Below are positions 51,697 through 62,159 of a stretch of DNA of 64,000 nucleotides, piece after piece; position 1 is the first letter of the stretch; each line of letters opens with the position of its first letter. Position numbers and translations under genes: made by a program. The notes under the pieces were generated by a model. It had not been told where the DNA came from. It searched no databases and was given only the letters and a program-made list of their open reading frames with translations. The stretch is from NCBI GenBank assembly GCA_003254925.1, contig QANZ01015150.1, positions 217,106 to 281,105 of the forward strand. The letters run 5' to 3'. Source of the stretch: Chamaecrista fasciculata (taxonomy: Eukaryota > Streptophyta > Magnoliopsida > Fabales > Fabaceae).

Positions 51697-52304
51697 AAGC
51701 TAACAAGTGCCCTTAGGGTACTTGTTAATGATCATTAATTACACTTTGAAAACTTGAATTTTATTTTGAAACTATAAACACAATTCAGATTTCTAAACAA
51801 ACAATAACTCTTTGTCTCTTTTATTTTTTATGCCTAATATACCCTTATTTGTATTTTATTAATTCTTACAAATTTAAAAAACTCTTTGTCATTTGCAAGG
51901 ATTAAATGTTGTGAAGATCAAAGGATAGATGCTGCTCTAATTGAATGCACATACTTGCTAATCAATCGGCAAGGACTCAAGGAGATAAACTATGTTTTTC
52001 TTTTCCTTTGTTGCAGCTAATTAAATTTTTATATATAATATATCTATATATATATATCTTCTGAAAAAAAAAAGTGAAGAATTTCTGGAAATAAAGTTTG
52101 AAGTGCATATTGAGTTGTTTTTTTTTAAATTGTAAGAATTAATAAAATACAAATAAGGGTATATTAGACATAAAAAATAAAAGAGACAAAGAGTTATTGT
52201 TTGTTTAGAAATTTGAATTGTGTTTATAGTTTCAAAGTAAAATTCAAGTTTTCAAAGTGTAATTAATGATCATTAACAAGTACCCTAAGGGCACTTGTTA
52301 GCTT
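51697..52304. mobile_element. 608-bp fold-back MITE, possible TA target
   Basis: AAGCTAACAAGTGCCCTTAG at the left is complemented by CTAAGGGCACTTGTTAGCTT at the right. Arms of over 200 bp are almost perfect, and an AT-rich loop includes TATATATATATC. Both ends are bordered by TA, which would suit a Tc1/mariner-type duplication, but a 2-bp match is weak evidence. Confidence 0.75.
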
Positions 52305-52597
52305 TACCCTTTTCTTTTTGATGGATGAAATCTTCTAATTAAATGTTATATTTTTGGCATTTTAAATTATTTTATGACTCACCACCACTCAAGAAGAAAA
52401 CATCATCTACAGGCTGAAAGCCCTGATGAGTTTTAAAATATTGTTATAAGGTATAGCTGGAACCTGGAAGTAAAACACTATATACATATGTGCGTGCCAA
52501 CCAACGTCCAATAGTATTTTTTCTTTTTTGCCTGAAACCAACGTCCAATAGTTAATACTTAATACTCACATTTCTACAATATGTCCTTATTTTTTTA

Positions 52598-53178
52598 AGG
52601 CAAAATATCATTTCGTGTTCCTAATGTTTGCAGTGATTTTCAGTTATGCCCCTAACGTTTCATTTGTGTCAGTTGTGCCCCCAATGTGAAACGTTAGTTT
52701 CAATTATACCCCACCCTCGTTAGTGTACATTTTTCGGAACTTTTGAACTTCGATCCGTGTTCATTTCAGTTTTTTTTTATAAATGAGTTTATGGGTACTT
52801 ATTTTCGGCTCCTAAGAATCATTTTGCACATGGAAAATTTGAGAAAAATGCTTCGTTTTGCTGCACTTCGTTTTGGTCCTTTTTGGGGTTCATCGGGTCT
52901 GATTTTCTTCGGATTTGGAGCTATTTTGAGCTTAATCTTTGAAATTGATTCAAGGAATTAAGTTTGCGATGTCCGAAAATTAAAACCCATATGAAATCTG
53001 ATCAAAATCGAGCTCAAATCGTGCGAAAATAGTGTTTTTTTTTTTGTGGATGATTGAAATTGGGGGCATAATTGAAACTAACGTTTCACATTGGGGCACA
53101 ACTGACACAAATGAAACGTTAGGGGCATAACTGAAAATCACCGCAAATGTTAGGGGCACGAAAGGGTGTTTTGCCTTT
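52598..53178. mobile_element. Fold-back element (AACGTTTCATTTGTGTCAG family)
   Basis: AGGCAAAATATCATTTCGTG start, complement ..CACGAAAGGGTGTTTTGCCT end. Inner motifs GCCCCTAACGTTTCATTTGT and CCCAATGTGAAACGTTAG are mirrored. The outer element at 7584-8293 is a relative. Confidence 0.75.
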
Positions 53179-53344
53179 TTTTAAAATATGTGACAAAAAT
53201 ATTTTAGGTGACCAATTATAATTAAATATATATATATATATGTAAAATAGTTTTTGTTCATCTAATATACATAACATAAACAAAATTAATCATAAAAAAA
53301 ATTTACAGCAAAAATAAAAAAAGTTTCATACTTTTTTGATNAAA

Positions 53345-54560
53345 AAAAAAAAAAAAAAAAAACAAACGAGGTTAAATCGGGCATAAATTCAAACTAAAAA
53401 ATGGGATGCTTGTTTCATGAATATTATCATATATCTTTCTCGTTTCAAATCTAAATATAACGAAATCAAAGCTATGCATTACTCTTAACGAGTTCTTTCT
53501 CTATCCAATTGGGGTCGTTGGCAAACGAGGTCAAATAATACTCTGAAAGTGACTTTGAGCAAAATATCAATATTAACTTTCGAAGTACATACAATTACCT
53601 TATTTGTTAAATACTCCAATTAAATAGACAAAGAACTTATCAAGAATAACTTGTAACTCTGATTTTATTGCGTTCGTACTTGAAACGAGAGAGATATATA
53701 TAACCAAATTAATGAACAAGGGTCACATTTTCGGGCCTGATTTCATGCCTAATTTAACTTTGTTGATGACGACTCCAATTGAGCAAAAAAATAAAGAATT
53801 CGTCAAATTTAACTCGTATATAGCTTTGATTCATCACATTTGAGTTTAAAAGTAAGAGAGATATGACCTTATTCAATAGTTAATATCAATTATAGAACTT
53901 TTAGAAAACATTTTAAGGATTAAAACAAAACAAAAATAATATTATGGACCAAAAATGAAATTTAGGATAAATATTAGGGTCTAACATAGGATTTTGGCCT
54001 TTTTTAACAAAAGATGAATGAACAAGACTATGCCATGTGGCAATAGGAACAATTGACACGAGGCATTTCTGGACATTCCAATTCCTTGGACTTGACTGGA
54101 ATCTTCCGAATTAAATCCAGCAAGACCAACCCACAGATTTAGAGACCATTATTTTTGAGAGTCCGTTACTACTCTTACCATATTCACTACCACCAAATCA
54201 CCAATACCGAAAATACCATCTCTATTTGATTTCATATGATTTAATTTTTAGTCATTGACTCTTTTTCATATACTTTAATTTTTATGTTTAAAAAAGAAAA
54301 AAAACTAACTTTTATTTCCCAACAATTTTACTCTTTTACAAAAGGAAATGACCTTAATGTAAAAGTGCAAAATTATTGGGAGATGAAAGTTAATTTTTTT
54401 TCTTTTTTTTTAACAGAAAAAGTGGATGAAAAAAAGTTAGGGATTTACGGTAGAACTTTTAAGAAACTTGAGGACCAAAACAGAACTTGGAGCAAACATG
54501 AAAGACAAAAACGGAACTTTGAGCAAACATGAGGGACCAAAATAGAACTTTGGCCTATAT
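53345..54560. repeat. Fragments of two fold-back families
   Basis: 53400-54000 matches one arm of the 33930-35453 family (TTCTTTCTCTATCCAATTGG, GGCAAACGAGGTCAAAT). 54290-54556 matches the right arm of the 38150 and 8220 elements (AACTTTGAGCAAACATGAGG, ATAGAACTTTGGCC). Opposite arms are missing, so these are decayed copies. Confidence 0.55.
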
Positions 54561-54681
54561 ATATATAATTCTTGAATATGAATCCAACAATTACGACCTA
54601 TGCATGCTGGTATGGTACGTCACAAAACCACACTTCCAACACAATATAATATAATGTTGCATGCATATATATATATATACT

Positions 54682-54956
54682 ATGCACGCAAATATGTATG
54701 TAAAATAAATAAGGGATTAAATTGTTAACTTAGTAAAGAAAGAGAGACTAAATAGTAAATTTTCTCTTATTTTTAATTTCATAGACTATAGTTTTAAACA
54801 TGGACGACCAGAAAGGGGTGGAGCCATATAATATACTAGGGGCTTTGCGTGCCCTAACGGGCACGCAAATATGTATGTAGAATAAATAAGGGACTAAATT
54901 GTTAACTTAGTAAAGAAAGAGAGACCAAATAGTAAATTTTCTCTTATTTTTAATTT
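54682..54956 (-). mobile_element. Tandem non-autonomous Helitrons running into the gap
   Basis: Two copies of the block CACGCAAATATGTATGTA..AGTAAATTTTCTCTTATTTTT start at 54685 and 54862 (period about 177 bp). On the minus strand the second has a perfect 11-bp hairpin (54844-54869, stem TTTGCGTGCCC, loop of four) followed by GCCCCTAG and T, a classic Helitron 3' end. The next copy's 5' block (TATATTATATGGCTCC) abuts it. The array continues into the unsequenced gap. Confidence 0.72.
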
Positions 54957-55414
54957 NNNNNNNNNNNNNNNNNNNNNNNNNNNNNNNNNNNNNNNNNNNN
55001 NNNNNNNNNNNNNNNNNNNNNNNNNNNNNNNNNNNNNNNNNNNNNNNNNNNNNNNNNNNNNNNNNNNNNNNNNNNNNNNNNNNNNNNNNNNNNNNNNNNN
55101 NNNNNNNNNNNNNNNNNNNNNNNNNNNNNNNNNNNNNNNNNNNNNNNNNNNNNNNNNNNNNNNNNNNNNNNNNNNNNNNNNNNNNNNNNNNNNNNNNNNN
55201 NNNNNNNNNNNNNNNNNNNNNNNNNNNNNNNNNNNNNNNNNNNNNNNNNNNNNNNNNNNNNNNNNNNNNNNNNNNNNNNNNNNNNNNNNNNNNNNNNNNN
55301 NNNNNNNNNNNNNNNNNNNNNNNNNNNNNNNNNNNNNNNNNNNNNNNNNNNNNNNNNNNNNNNNNNNNNNNNNNNNNNNNNNNNNNNNNNNNNNNNNNNN
55401 NNNNNNNNNNNNNN
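54957..55414. other. Assembly gap
   Basis: 458 unknown bases. Any open frame across this stretch is an artefact. The tandem repeat at its left edge probably caused the break. Confidence 0.99.
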
Positions 55415-55530
55415 TGGCAATGATTTTGGCCCCCACCAAATTTGTCAGCAAGGTCAAGGGTTCGATTACTGCAACATACCCAAGCTTATATTTTACTTCT
55501 TCTTAATGAAATTTAGTTTATTCACAAAAA
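55415..55530 (+). repeat. SINE-like fragment with B-box
   Basis: GTCAAGGGTTCGATTACTGC contains an RNA polymerase III B-box-like GGTTCGATTAC, preceded at 55415 by TGGCAATGATTTTGG, which weakly resembles an A-box. The left part lies in the gap. Confidence 0.35.
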
Positions 55531-55990
55531 GAATATCAGTTTATTATATAAATTATATTATTATATAAATATATATATACACGTTATGTATGTATAATTG
55601 TATATATATAAAAGAAACTATATCATGTTATTTTTGTCATTTTTCAAAAGTAAAAATCTAAAATTTTTTAAAAAATTAAAAAATATATTATAATAGTTCT
55701 TATTTCTTAGAAAAAGCAATCTAAAAGTTTTAGTTTATTATTTGTGAGTAAGACATACATAAAGAAATATAATAAATATGAATAATATCTTAGATAATAT
55801 AATAAAATACTAATGTACTATATCAATATCTAATTTTAAACACGATTCGTTGTTTTTCATTATTTAATATTTTAATTATTATTTTTCCAATCTCATTATT
55901 TCTTTAAATTTCTTTTATATGCTTTATATTTTTTTTGTCAAAATTATACATTTTTATGTTAAAATGTTGATAATATATAGAGAAAAAATG

Positions 55991-56206
55991 GGCCAAAATT
56001 CTATTTTGGTCCCTAATGTTTACCCAAAGTTATATGTTGGTCCTTAATAATTTTTTGTCCTATTTTGGTCCTTAATATTTTTTAAAAGTTTCATAATTGG
56101 TCCCTAACTATTGAATATAGTTATATTTCTCTCATATCAAACTCAAACATTAGGGACTAAAACAAAATTTTAGATAAGTATTAGGGACTAAAATAAGATT
56201 TTGGCC
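55991..56206. mobile_element. 216-bp fold-back element
   Basis: GGCCAAAATTCTATTTTGGT at the left, complement ..AAAATAAGATTTTGGCC at the right, with an inner GGTCCCTAATGTTT / AAACATTAGGGACT pair. It lies 70 bp upstream of the truncated EIL gene. Confidence 0.7.
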
Positions 56207-56218
56207 AAAAAAAATTTT

Positions 56219-56254
56219 GGCCCCCCCTAACCTAAAGTCCTGGCTCCGCCCCTG
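56219..56254 (-). mobile_element. hAT-type transposon terminus
   Basis: On the minus strand the sequence starts CAGGGGCGGAGCCAGGAC at 56254, a typical hAT inverted-repeat end (CAGGG). The other terminus is not visible in the window, and no second copy of the adjoining 8 bp GAAGGACC was found to prove a duplication. Confidence 0.5.
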
Positions 56255-56279
56255 GAAGGACCGTTTACTCCTTGAGAAA

Positions 56280-57509
56280 ATGAAAGAGAGGCGTGACCGT
56301 GAAGAGCCCGACCAACGTGCCAAACTTGAAGCCTCACGTCGTAAGAAGCTATCTCGAGCCCAAGACTCCATCCTTAAATACATGGTCAAGATCATGGAAG
56401 TTTGTAACGCCCAAGGCTTCGTCTATGGCATCGTCCCCGACAAAGGAAAACCGGTCACCGGCTCCTCCGACAGCCTCCGTGAGTGGTGGAAAGAACAAGT
56501 CCGCTTTGACCAAAATGCCCCTTCCGCCATCGCTAAATTCCTCCCTCTTCTTGAAAAAGCTGACGTGGACGAGGCTTCCTACATGCACCTCCTTCATGAG
56601 CTTCAAGACACTACCTTAGGGTCTTTGCTTTCTGCTCTCATGCAACACTGTGTTCCTCCTCAGAGGAAGTTTCCTCTTCAAAGAGGCCTGGCCCCACCGT
56701 GGTGGCCCACTGGTGATGAAATCTGGTGGGGCCAACAAGGCCTGGGGGCCCATGAGTTTGGGCCTCCGCCTTATAGAAAGCCCCACGATTTGAAAAAAGC
56801 CTGGAAGGTGTCTGTTCTCGCGACTGTTATAAAACACATGTCACCCGATTTGAACAAATTGAGAAAACTCGTGACTCAGTCAAAGTCGTTGCAAGATAAG
56901 ATGACCGCACGTGACACTGTCACGTGGTCTAAAGTCCTGAATCAAGAGGAAGCCCTCCTTCTTCTCAGAATCTCCTCGCCCTCACGTGACGACGACGACA
57001 ACAATAATATTAATATTATTTTCAACGACCAACACCATGGGAGCATGAATAGTAGTTGCAGCAGCGGGACTGGGAGCAAGTACGAGAAAAGGAAGTTTGC
57101 GTTTGACGATGATGATGAAGGATTAGAGGAGATTATGAATGTGAATGTGACTATTGCGAGTGATGATGAGAATAATAATAATCAGGTGGTTGAACAACTA
57201 TATGCATGTCAAAATTGGGAGTGTCCACAAAGTGAGGTGAGATTGGGATTTGCGGATAAGAATGCGAGGATGGAGCATGAAGCGATTTGCAGTTACGGGG
57301 AGAATGTGATTCCGTTTCATCATTACATGACGAGCGGGGTGGATTGGATGAACATGGAGTTAGATGACCACATAAATAATAATATTAGTTATCATAATAA
57401 TCCGCCAGATCCAGTGGAAGATTTTGTTAATAACTTCTGGCTCAACGAGGTGGATGATGATCACTTACATGGATTTGAATCACTGTCCACCTCAGCAATT
57501 ACCGACTGA
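56280..57509 (+). CDS. EIN3-like transcription factor, 5'-truncated (EIL4/5-like)
   Basis: EIN3/EIL proteins are plant-specific nuclear DNA-binding regulators acting at the end of ethylene signalling. The first ATG of the frame is at 56280 (409 residues). Gene-like sequence begins at 56255 with [11 protein letters not shown], but the family's acidic N terminus and the start of basic domain I are missing and replaced by a hAT end. The core is otherwise intact: [104 protein letters not shown] and [22 protein letters not shown]. The C-terminal [15 protein letters not shown] block points to the EIL4/EIL5 side of the family. No introns, as usual for EILs. Probably a pseudogene in the making or a gene with a lost or distant 5' end. 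Confidence 0.85.
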   Translation: MKERRDREEPDQRAKLEASRRKKLSRAQDSILKYMVKIMEVCNAQGFVYGIVPDKGKPVTGSSDSLREWWKEQVRFDQNAPSAIAKFLPLLEKADVDEASYMHLLHELQDTTLGSLLSALMQHCVPPQRKFPLQRGLAPPWWPTGDEIWWGQQGLGAHEFGPPPYRKPHDLKKAWKVSVLATVIKHMSPDLNKLRKLVTQSKSLQDKMTARDTVTWSKVLNQEEALLLLRISSPSRDDDDNNNINIIFNDQHHGSMNSSCSSGTGSKYEKRKFAFDDDDEGLEEIMNVNVTIASDDENNNNQVVEQLYACQNWECPQSEVRLGFADKNARMEHEAICSYGENVIPFHHYMTSGVDWMNMELDDHINNNISYHNNPPDPVEDFVNNFWLNEVDDDHLHGFESLSTSAITD

Positions 57510-60017
57510 TCATCGTTGAATCAAGTCCAACAAACATATATCACCATGCATGCCACGTCATCACCTGATCTTATTTTAGATGATTTCAAGATTTTATTAT
57601 CTTTTTAGTTTACTGCTAGCTTTCCGAATAAAAACAAGTCCTTCTATCAAGCAAGGCTGCTTCTACTAATGCATATATATATATGCAGAACATAAATAAA
57701 GCAGCTATTTTAATTTGTCTTTAATAATAACTCAGTGACTATATGGTTTATAATTAGTCATCTATAATTCTATATAATGCCCGGTGGCTAATGCTTTGAG
57801 ATTCAATTTCTAGTTTTTTTTTTTCTCTGAATCAGTTAGTTAAGATTGCAAGGTACCAAATGCATGCCATATACATCGATCAATGGTACTGGCGAGATTA
57901 AACAGCTTGTAGTATTGTACTGTACGCAGTGCTTCATGTGCTTCAGCTTTAAAGTACGTACATATTTTAACTTGATTGTAACGAGTGTTTCTAAATTCAA
58001 AAGTTTGTCCGAAAAAAAAAAATGATACAGGTCAAAACTTAATAACATGTCTTTTATGGGGTCAAAGAGTACACTAGAGCCCAAAGTTGGAACGAATAAA
58101 ATAAAACATAGCCCAGCTGGTGTAGTATTTCGTTTTCTTTAATGAACCTTGTCTTCCGAGAAAAAAAAAAAGGGAGTATATAAAACAGGGCTAGAGCAGA
58201 CGCAAATAATAGAGTTATGTGCTGAGGAAGAGTCCGATTCATTGTTGAGGATATAAAAATTTCTATTAACAAATCAATCATTCAAAGTTCAAACCCCCTT
58301 TTATGGCACTAATTATTATTATACGACAGACTGGGCCTTTATGGATCAGGCCCAAAATCATTATATTATCTTTGTGAAGATTTTCCTTTTAGGTAGAAAA
58401 TAAAGATAAATATGACTATTATATAAAACTGAAGTACAGTGGTTGGAGTGTTTGCCATCAATTTCTATTTCAATAAAAATACAACAACGAAATATTCTAT
58501 CCTAGCTAGGCATCCAAATTTCCTCATCTTTCTCATAAAGACAAGAAAACAGATGGCTTCAAGAGAGAAGATGAAAATTCAAATCAACAATAGCTCCAAA
58601 ACTTGAGGCAATTGTACATGGTGACCCTCGAAAAAAGCCAAAACACAACTCTATTAAACATTCCGTGAAGATCCTTCTTAAACGTGTTTCGCAACAATGA
58701 TGGTTAACAAACTGAATAATGATCCAAAAACAACGCACTCTTCTATTATTTTTGTTTCCCCAGAAACCTCCTTGGGTCTTCGTTAATACATACGGTATTT
58801 CTGAAAGCAGATTCGTATAGTAATGTACACAGAAACCATATCTCTTGTCTCAGTTTAATATTTGTGCATGATTAAAAATATTTTTTTCACATATATTCTT
58901 ACTGGAGGCAAATATATTCGATCAGCATACTATTGGGCGATGGGTATTAAATATAAGTACATCTCGAAAATTTGAACATGAGTTATCTACTATATACAAA
59001 TTTGAGGTGGAGAAACAATGTTGCTTGAGTCAAGGAAAATTGAAGAAAAAAAACAAAAACAGTGGAAAGTGTTGAAGCCAAACAAGTGGTGTGGATGCAA
59101 TGCAATAATTAATTCTCGATCCCAACTTTTAAATTTATATACACTAAATGGGTAAGCATTCTTTTGGAATCTCCTTATCTAAATCCGTAGATTTGTTTCC
59201 ACTTTTTTCACAAGGTTTTGAAAATAGGGTTACCTTCAACTGCACAAACTTTTTCCTTGATTATATTATTAAAAAGCAGAATCTGTACGTCGACAAATTA
59301 AACTCAACTCTTTATTATATTATCGTTTTGATCACGTCGACGACAAGAGTTGTCTAATTCCTTTCCAATTTGAATAGCACCACTACAAATCTTGCATAGA
59401 GAATTATATTAGAGGTCGATAGAGAAGCCTTCGTTTCGTATCAATCAATATTTTCACGCACTTTAATTTGAATCTTTACCCAAAGGCTGAAAAGGTCAAG
59501 CGCATCCATTCCACACAAATTGTCCTTTTACATATATAATAGAACCGAATCACAGTATTCAATTATTATATTTGCCGTCAATAATATCATAACAGTTAAT
59601 ACTGTATGGTGAATATTATATTCTTCAACTAGGAGGAATTGAAGAATCTTGATCTTATAGTAATAAATCTACAATATGGCTAGACAGAGATATGAAATCT
59701 TGGTCAAGTCATTTGGATGATCAAGTTAATCAATTAAGAGAGAGGCGTAGGGAGCAAAAAAGATTCAAAAATAGATATTATTATACTTGAGCAAGAGGTT
59801 CGTCAATATAATATTTATAGGCGAAAATAATTGTAACGATTCTAATCATAGGAAGTTCTAGCAACTAGGGTGATCACCCAAATAGACAAATGTGCATGCC
59901 ATTAGCTATCTTCTATTACTACATTTGATCAATTTTATGACAAAATAAGCAATTAATCCATGAAATCACATCAAGAAACATTGCATTACTTTTACTCCAA
60001 CTTTTTTTTAAAAAAAA
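57510..60017. other. 3' flank of EIL and gene-free intergenic DNA
   Basis: AT-rich; small open frames (57836-58281, 59148-59357) lack domains or start context. Nothing supported. Confidence 0.5.
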
Positions 60018-60474
60018 TTACACTTTGATACCATGTGGTTTGGTCATATTTTATTTTGGTACTCTGTGGTTTAAAAAGTGACACTTTGGTACTTTATGGT
60101 ATTTTCCGTTAACACTTTGGTACCCTTTTGGATGTATTTTGTAATTTTAGCCATAAAAAATTTTGCAAAAATTATATAATTTTTGAAAAATATGACAAAA
60201 TATAATTACAAAACAATCTCAATTTTTTTTATGGTTTTCATTTTAATCCCTAGATAATATGTATCCAGGGACCTATTTGTAATTTTTTGAAAACATTGGG
60301 GGTTAATATGTAATTTTTGCAAAATTTGTTATAGTTAAAATTACAAAATAACTTCAACAGGGTACCAGAGTGTTAACAGAGAATACCACATGATATCAAA
60401 GTGTTATTTTTTAAACCAAGGTAGCAAAGTAAAATATAATCAAACTACAAAGTACCAAAATGTGATTTATTCTT
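60018..60474. mobile_element. Fold-back element of the GGTACC family
   Basis: ATTACACTTTGATACCATGT at the left and ..AAAGTACCAAAATGTGATTT at the right are inverted copies, with inner GGTACTCTGTGGTTTAAAAA / TTTTTTAAACCAAGGTAGC. A smaller relative of 38876-41106. Confidence 0.65.
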
Positions 60475-61934
60475 TTGTTGGGAGGGGGAGTTACTCGAAC
60501 TTGTTACATGTATGTATTGAGATGAGATATTTTTTTTTTTGGATACACATATTGAGATGAGAATGAAAGATGGAAAAACGAAAGGAGAATGCATGACCAC
60601 AAGATATGTTAATTTTTAAAAAAAAAAGTTTATTATTATTAACTTTATAGACGAAAGAGTGTTGTTGTTTCCTTAGCAACTATTTAATATTTTATAGAAA
60701 AATGTGGGGTCCATGTGTCAGATTTAAGTGGGGGATAGACGACGCGACGATGAATTGATGGGAAGTGGTTCGTGGGCTCACTCACGGAGCTCTCTAGTGT
60801 GTCCTAAAAGTAAATTAAAATAAAAGTTTAGAAATTAGAAGAAGCGTTAGAAAAAAATAAAAGACTATACATAAAGTTATAAACAGTTACAAAAAGTGCG
60901 CAAAATTCCAAATTATTTTATTCACAGTTTGTTCACTTTAAATTTTGTGAAATTTGTTTTTTCTTTATGTAATTCCATGAAAATAATGGGTGTAAAATTA
61001 CCATTCTTCCTAGCCCTTAGATGGACATTTTTATGTCTTAAAATGTGTATTATTATATTATACACATTTCGAGAGCATCTTAATAGTTAGAAAAGATAGT
61101 GCTTTTCCACCCATTTTTCTATATCTTTTTTCTTTTTTCCATAATTGAAGGATGATGATAAATGTGTGGTCAAGATTGGGAAGTTAAGGCTAGGTCCCTA
61201 GGCTATATATATGGATCAATTATTAAAGGTGTAACTCGATTTAATCAATACTAAAAAAATTCCTACAAAAAAACCAATACTAAAAAACTATAGAGGTAAA
61301 GTGTTATTTGGTCCCTCCTTTTTACACTTTGATACTATTTGGTCCCTGTATTTTTGAAATAGATTATTTGATCCCTCATTAATCACAAATATCAACTCGT
61401 TAGTCCAAATAAATTTTGACTAAAAATGGAGTCACCAAAATATTTCCCTAAGCTATATAGTACTTTACCTCAAAACTATATATATATAGATGAAAGTTAA
61501 TTTCAAATGGTTTCAATGTTCAACCACCCACAGGATAATTTAAGATTCAGATTTGTCTGTACGCAAACAAAAGCGATAATCCAAACATTAAATATTAAAT
61601 ATATACCTAAACTAACGATCGATCATGCACGTTGTGAGTTGTAACAACCTTACCTACTACATGCCTCAGGGTTTCGACTGTCGTGCTAACATCTGCACAC
61701 TTTTCGATCAAATCGGGACATGCATCGTGTGTGAGCAGCCAAGTTGCTATTTCTACACTTTAACTAAATTAATATTTGAGATCTCAATCATATTTGGCTC
61801 ACCTTTCGTTCATAATAATTATATAGTTGGAGTTTGATTTTTTGTAATGTATAAATACCTATCTAAGTGCTCTTTGAGCTTAGAGGTATGCCTTGACCCT
61901 GTACTGGGGGCGTCATCCCCTCGCTTAAATTTTA
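60475..61934. other. Intergenic DNA with one fold-back arm
   Basis: 61290-61440 is a single arm of GGTCCCT-type repeat (TTATTTGGTCCCTCC, ATTTGGTCCCTGTATTTTTG). No gene is visible; the open frame at 61625-61837 shows no recognisable motif. Confidence 0.45.
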
Positions 61935-62155
61935 TTCTACAAAAAAAAGTTAACATTTGAGATTTGTGCAACAAACACGAAAAAGAAAAATCTAATGACT
62001 AGACAAATCTAAACGAAGACTAACCCCATTTAGATTACAAAAACGAAACGGTCGTGTCCTCCCAACAATGTCGACTCTAGGAATCAAACCTGGATCCTCT
62101 CACCTAGGGTGTAGCTCGCCAACCACTACACCAAATACTTGTTGGTGCACTTCAC
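61935..62155 (-). mobile_element. tRNA-derived SINE
   Basis: On the minus strand GGTGTAGTGGTTGGCGAGC (A-box-like) is followed about 30 bp later by GGTTTGATTCC (B-box). A non-tRNA body of about 120 bp and a pyrimidine-rich end follow. The spacing is that of a tRNA-like polymerase III promoter, but the cloverleaf is not conserved, so it is not a working tRNA gene. The 3' boundary is uncertain. Confidence 0.6.
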
Positions 62156-62159
62156 CTAT

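Noticed and set aside
54894-55457. Open frames of 156-187 codons on the minus strand
   Set aside because: They consist of unknown bases of the assembly gap.
56217-56279. N-terminal extension of the EIL frame
   Set aside because: It begins with TTG and the first dozen codons are transposon end; the first ATG is 56280.
62040-62155. A tRNA gene on the minus strand
   Set aside because: A- and B-box motifs exist, but I could not form the acceptor stem and anticodon arm; a SINE fits better.
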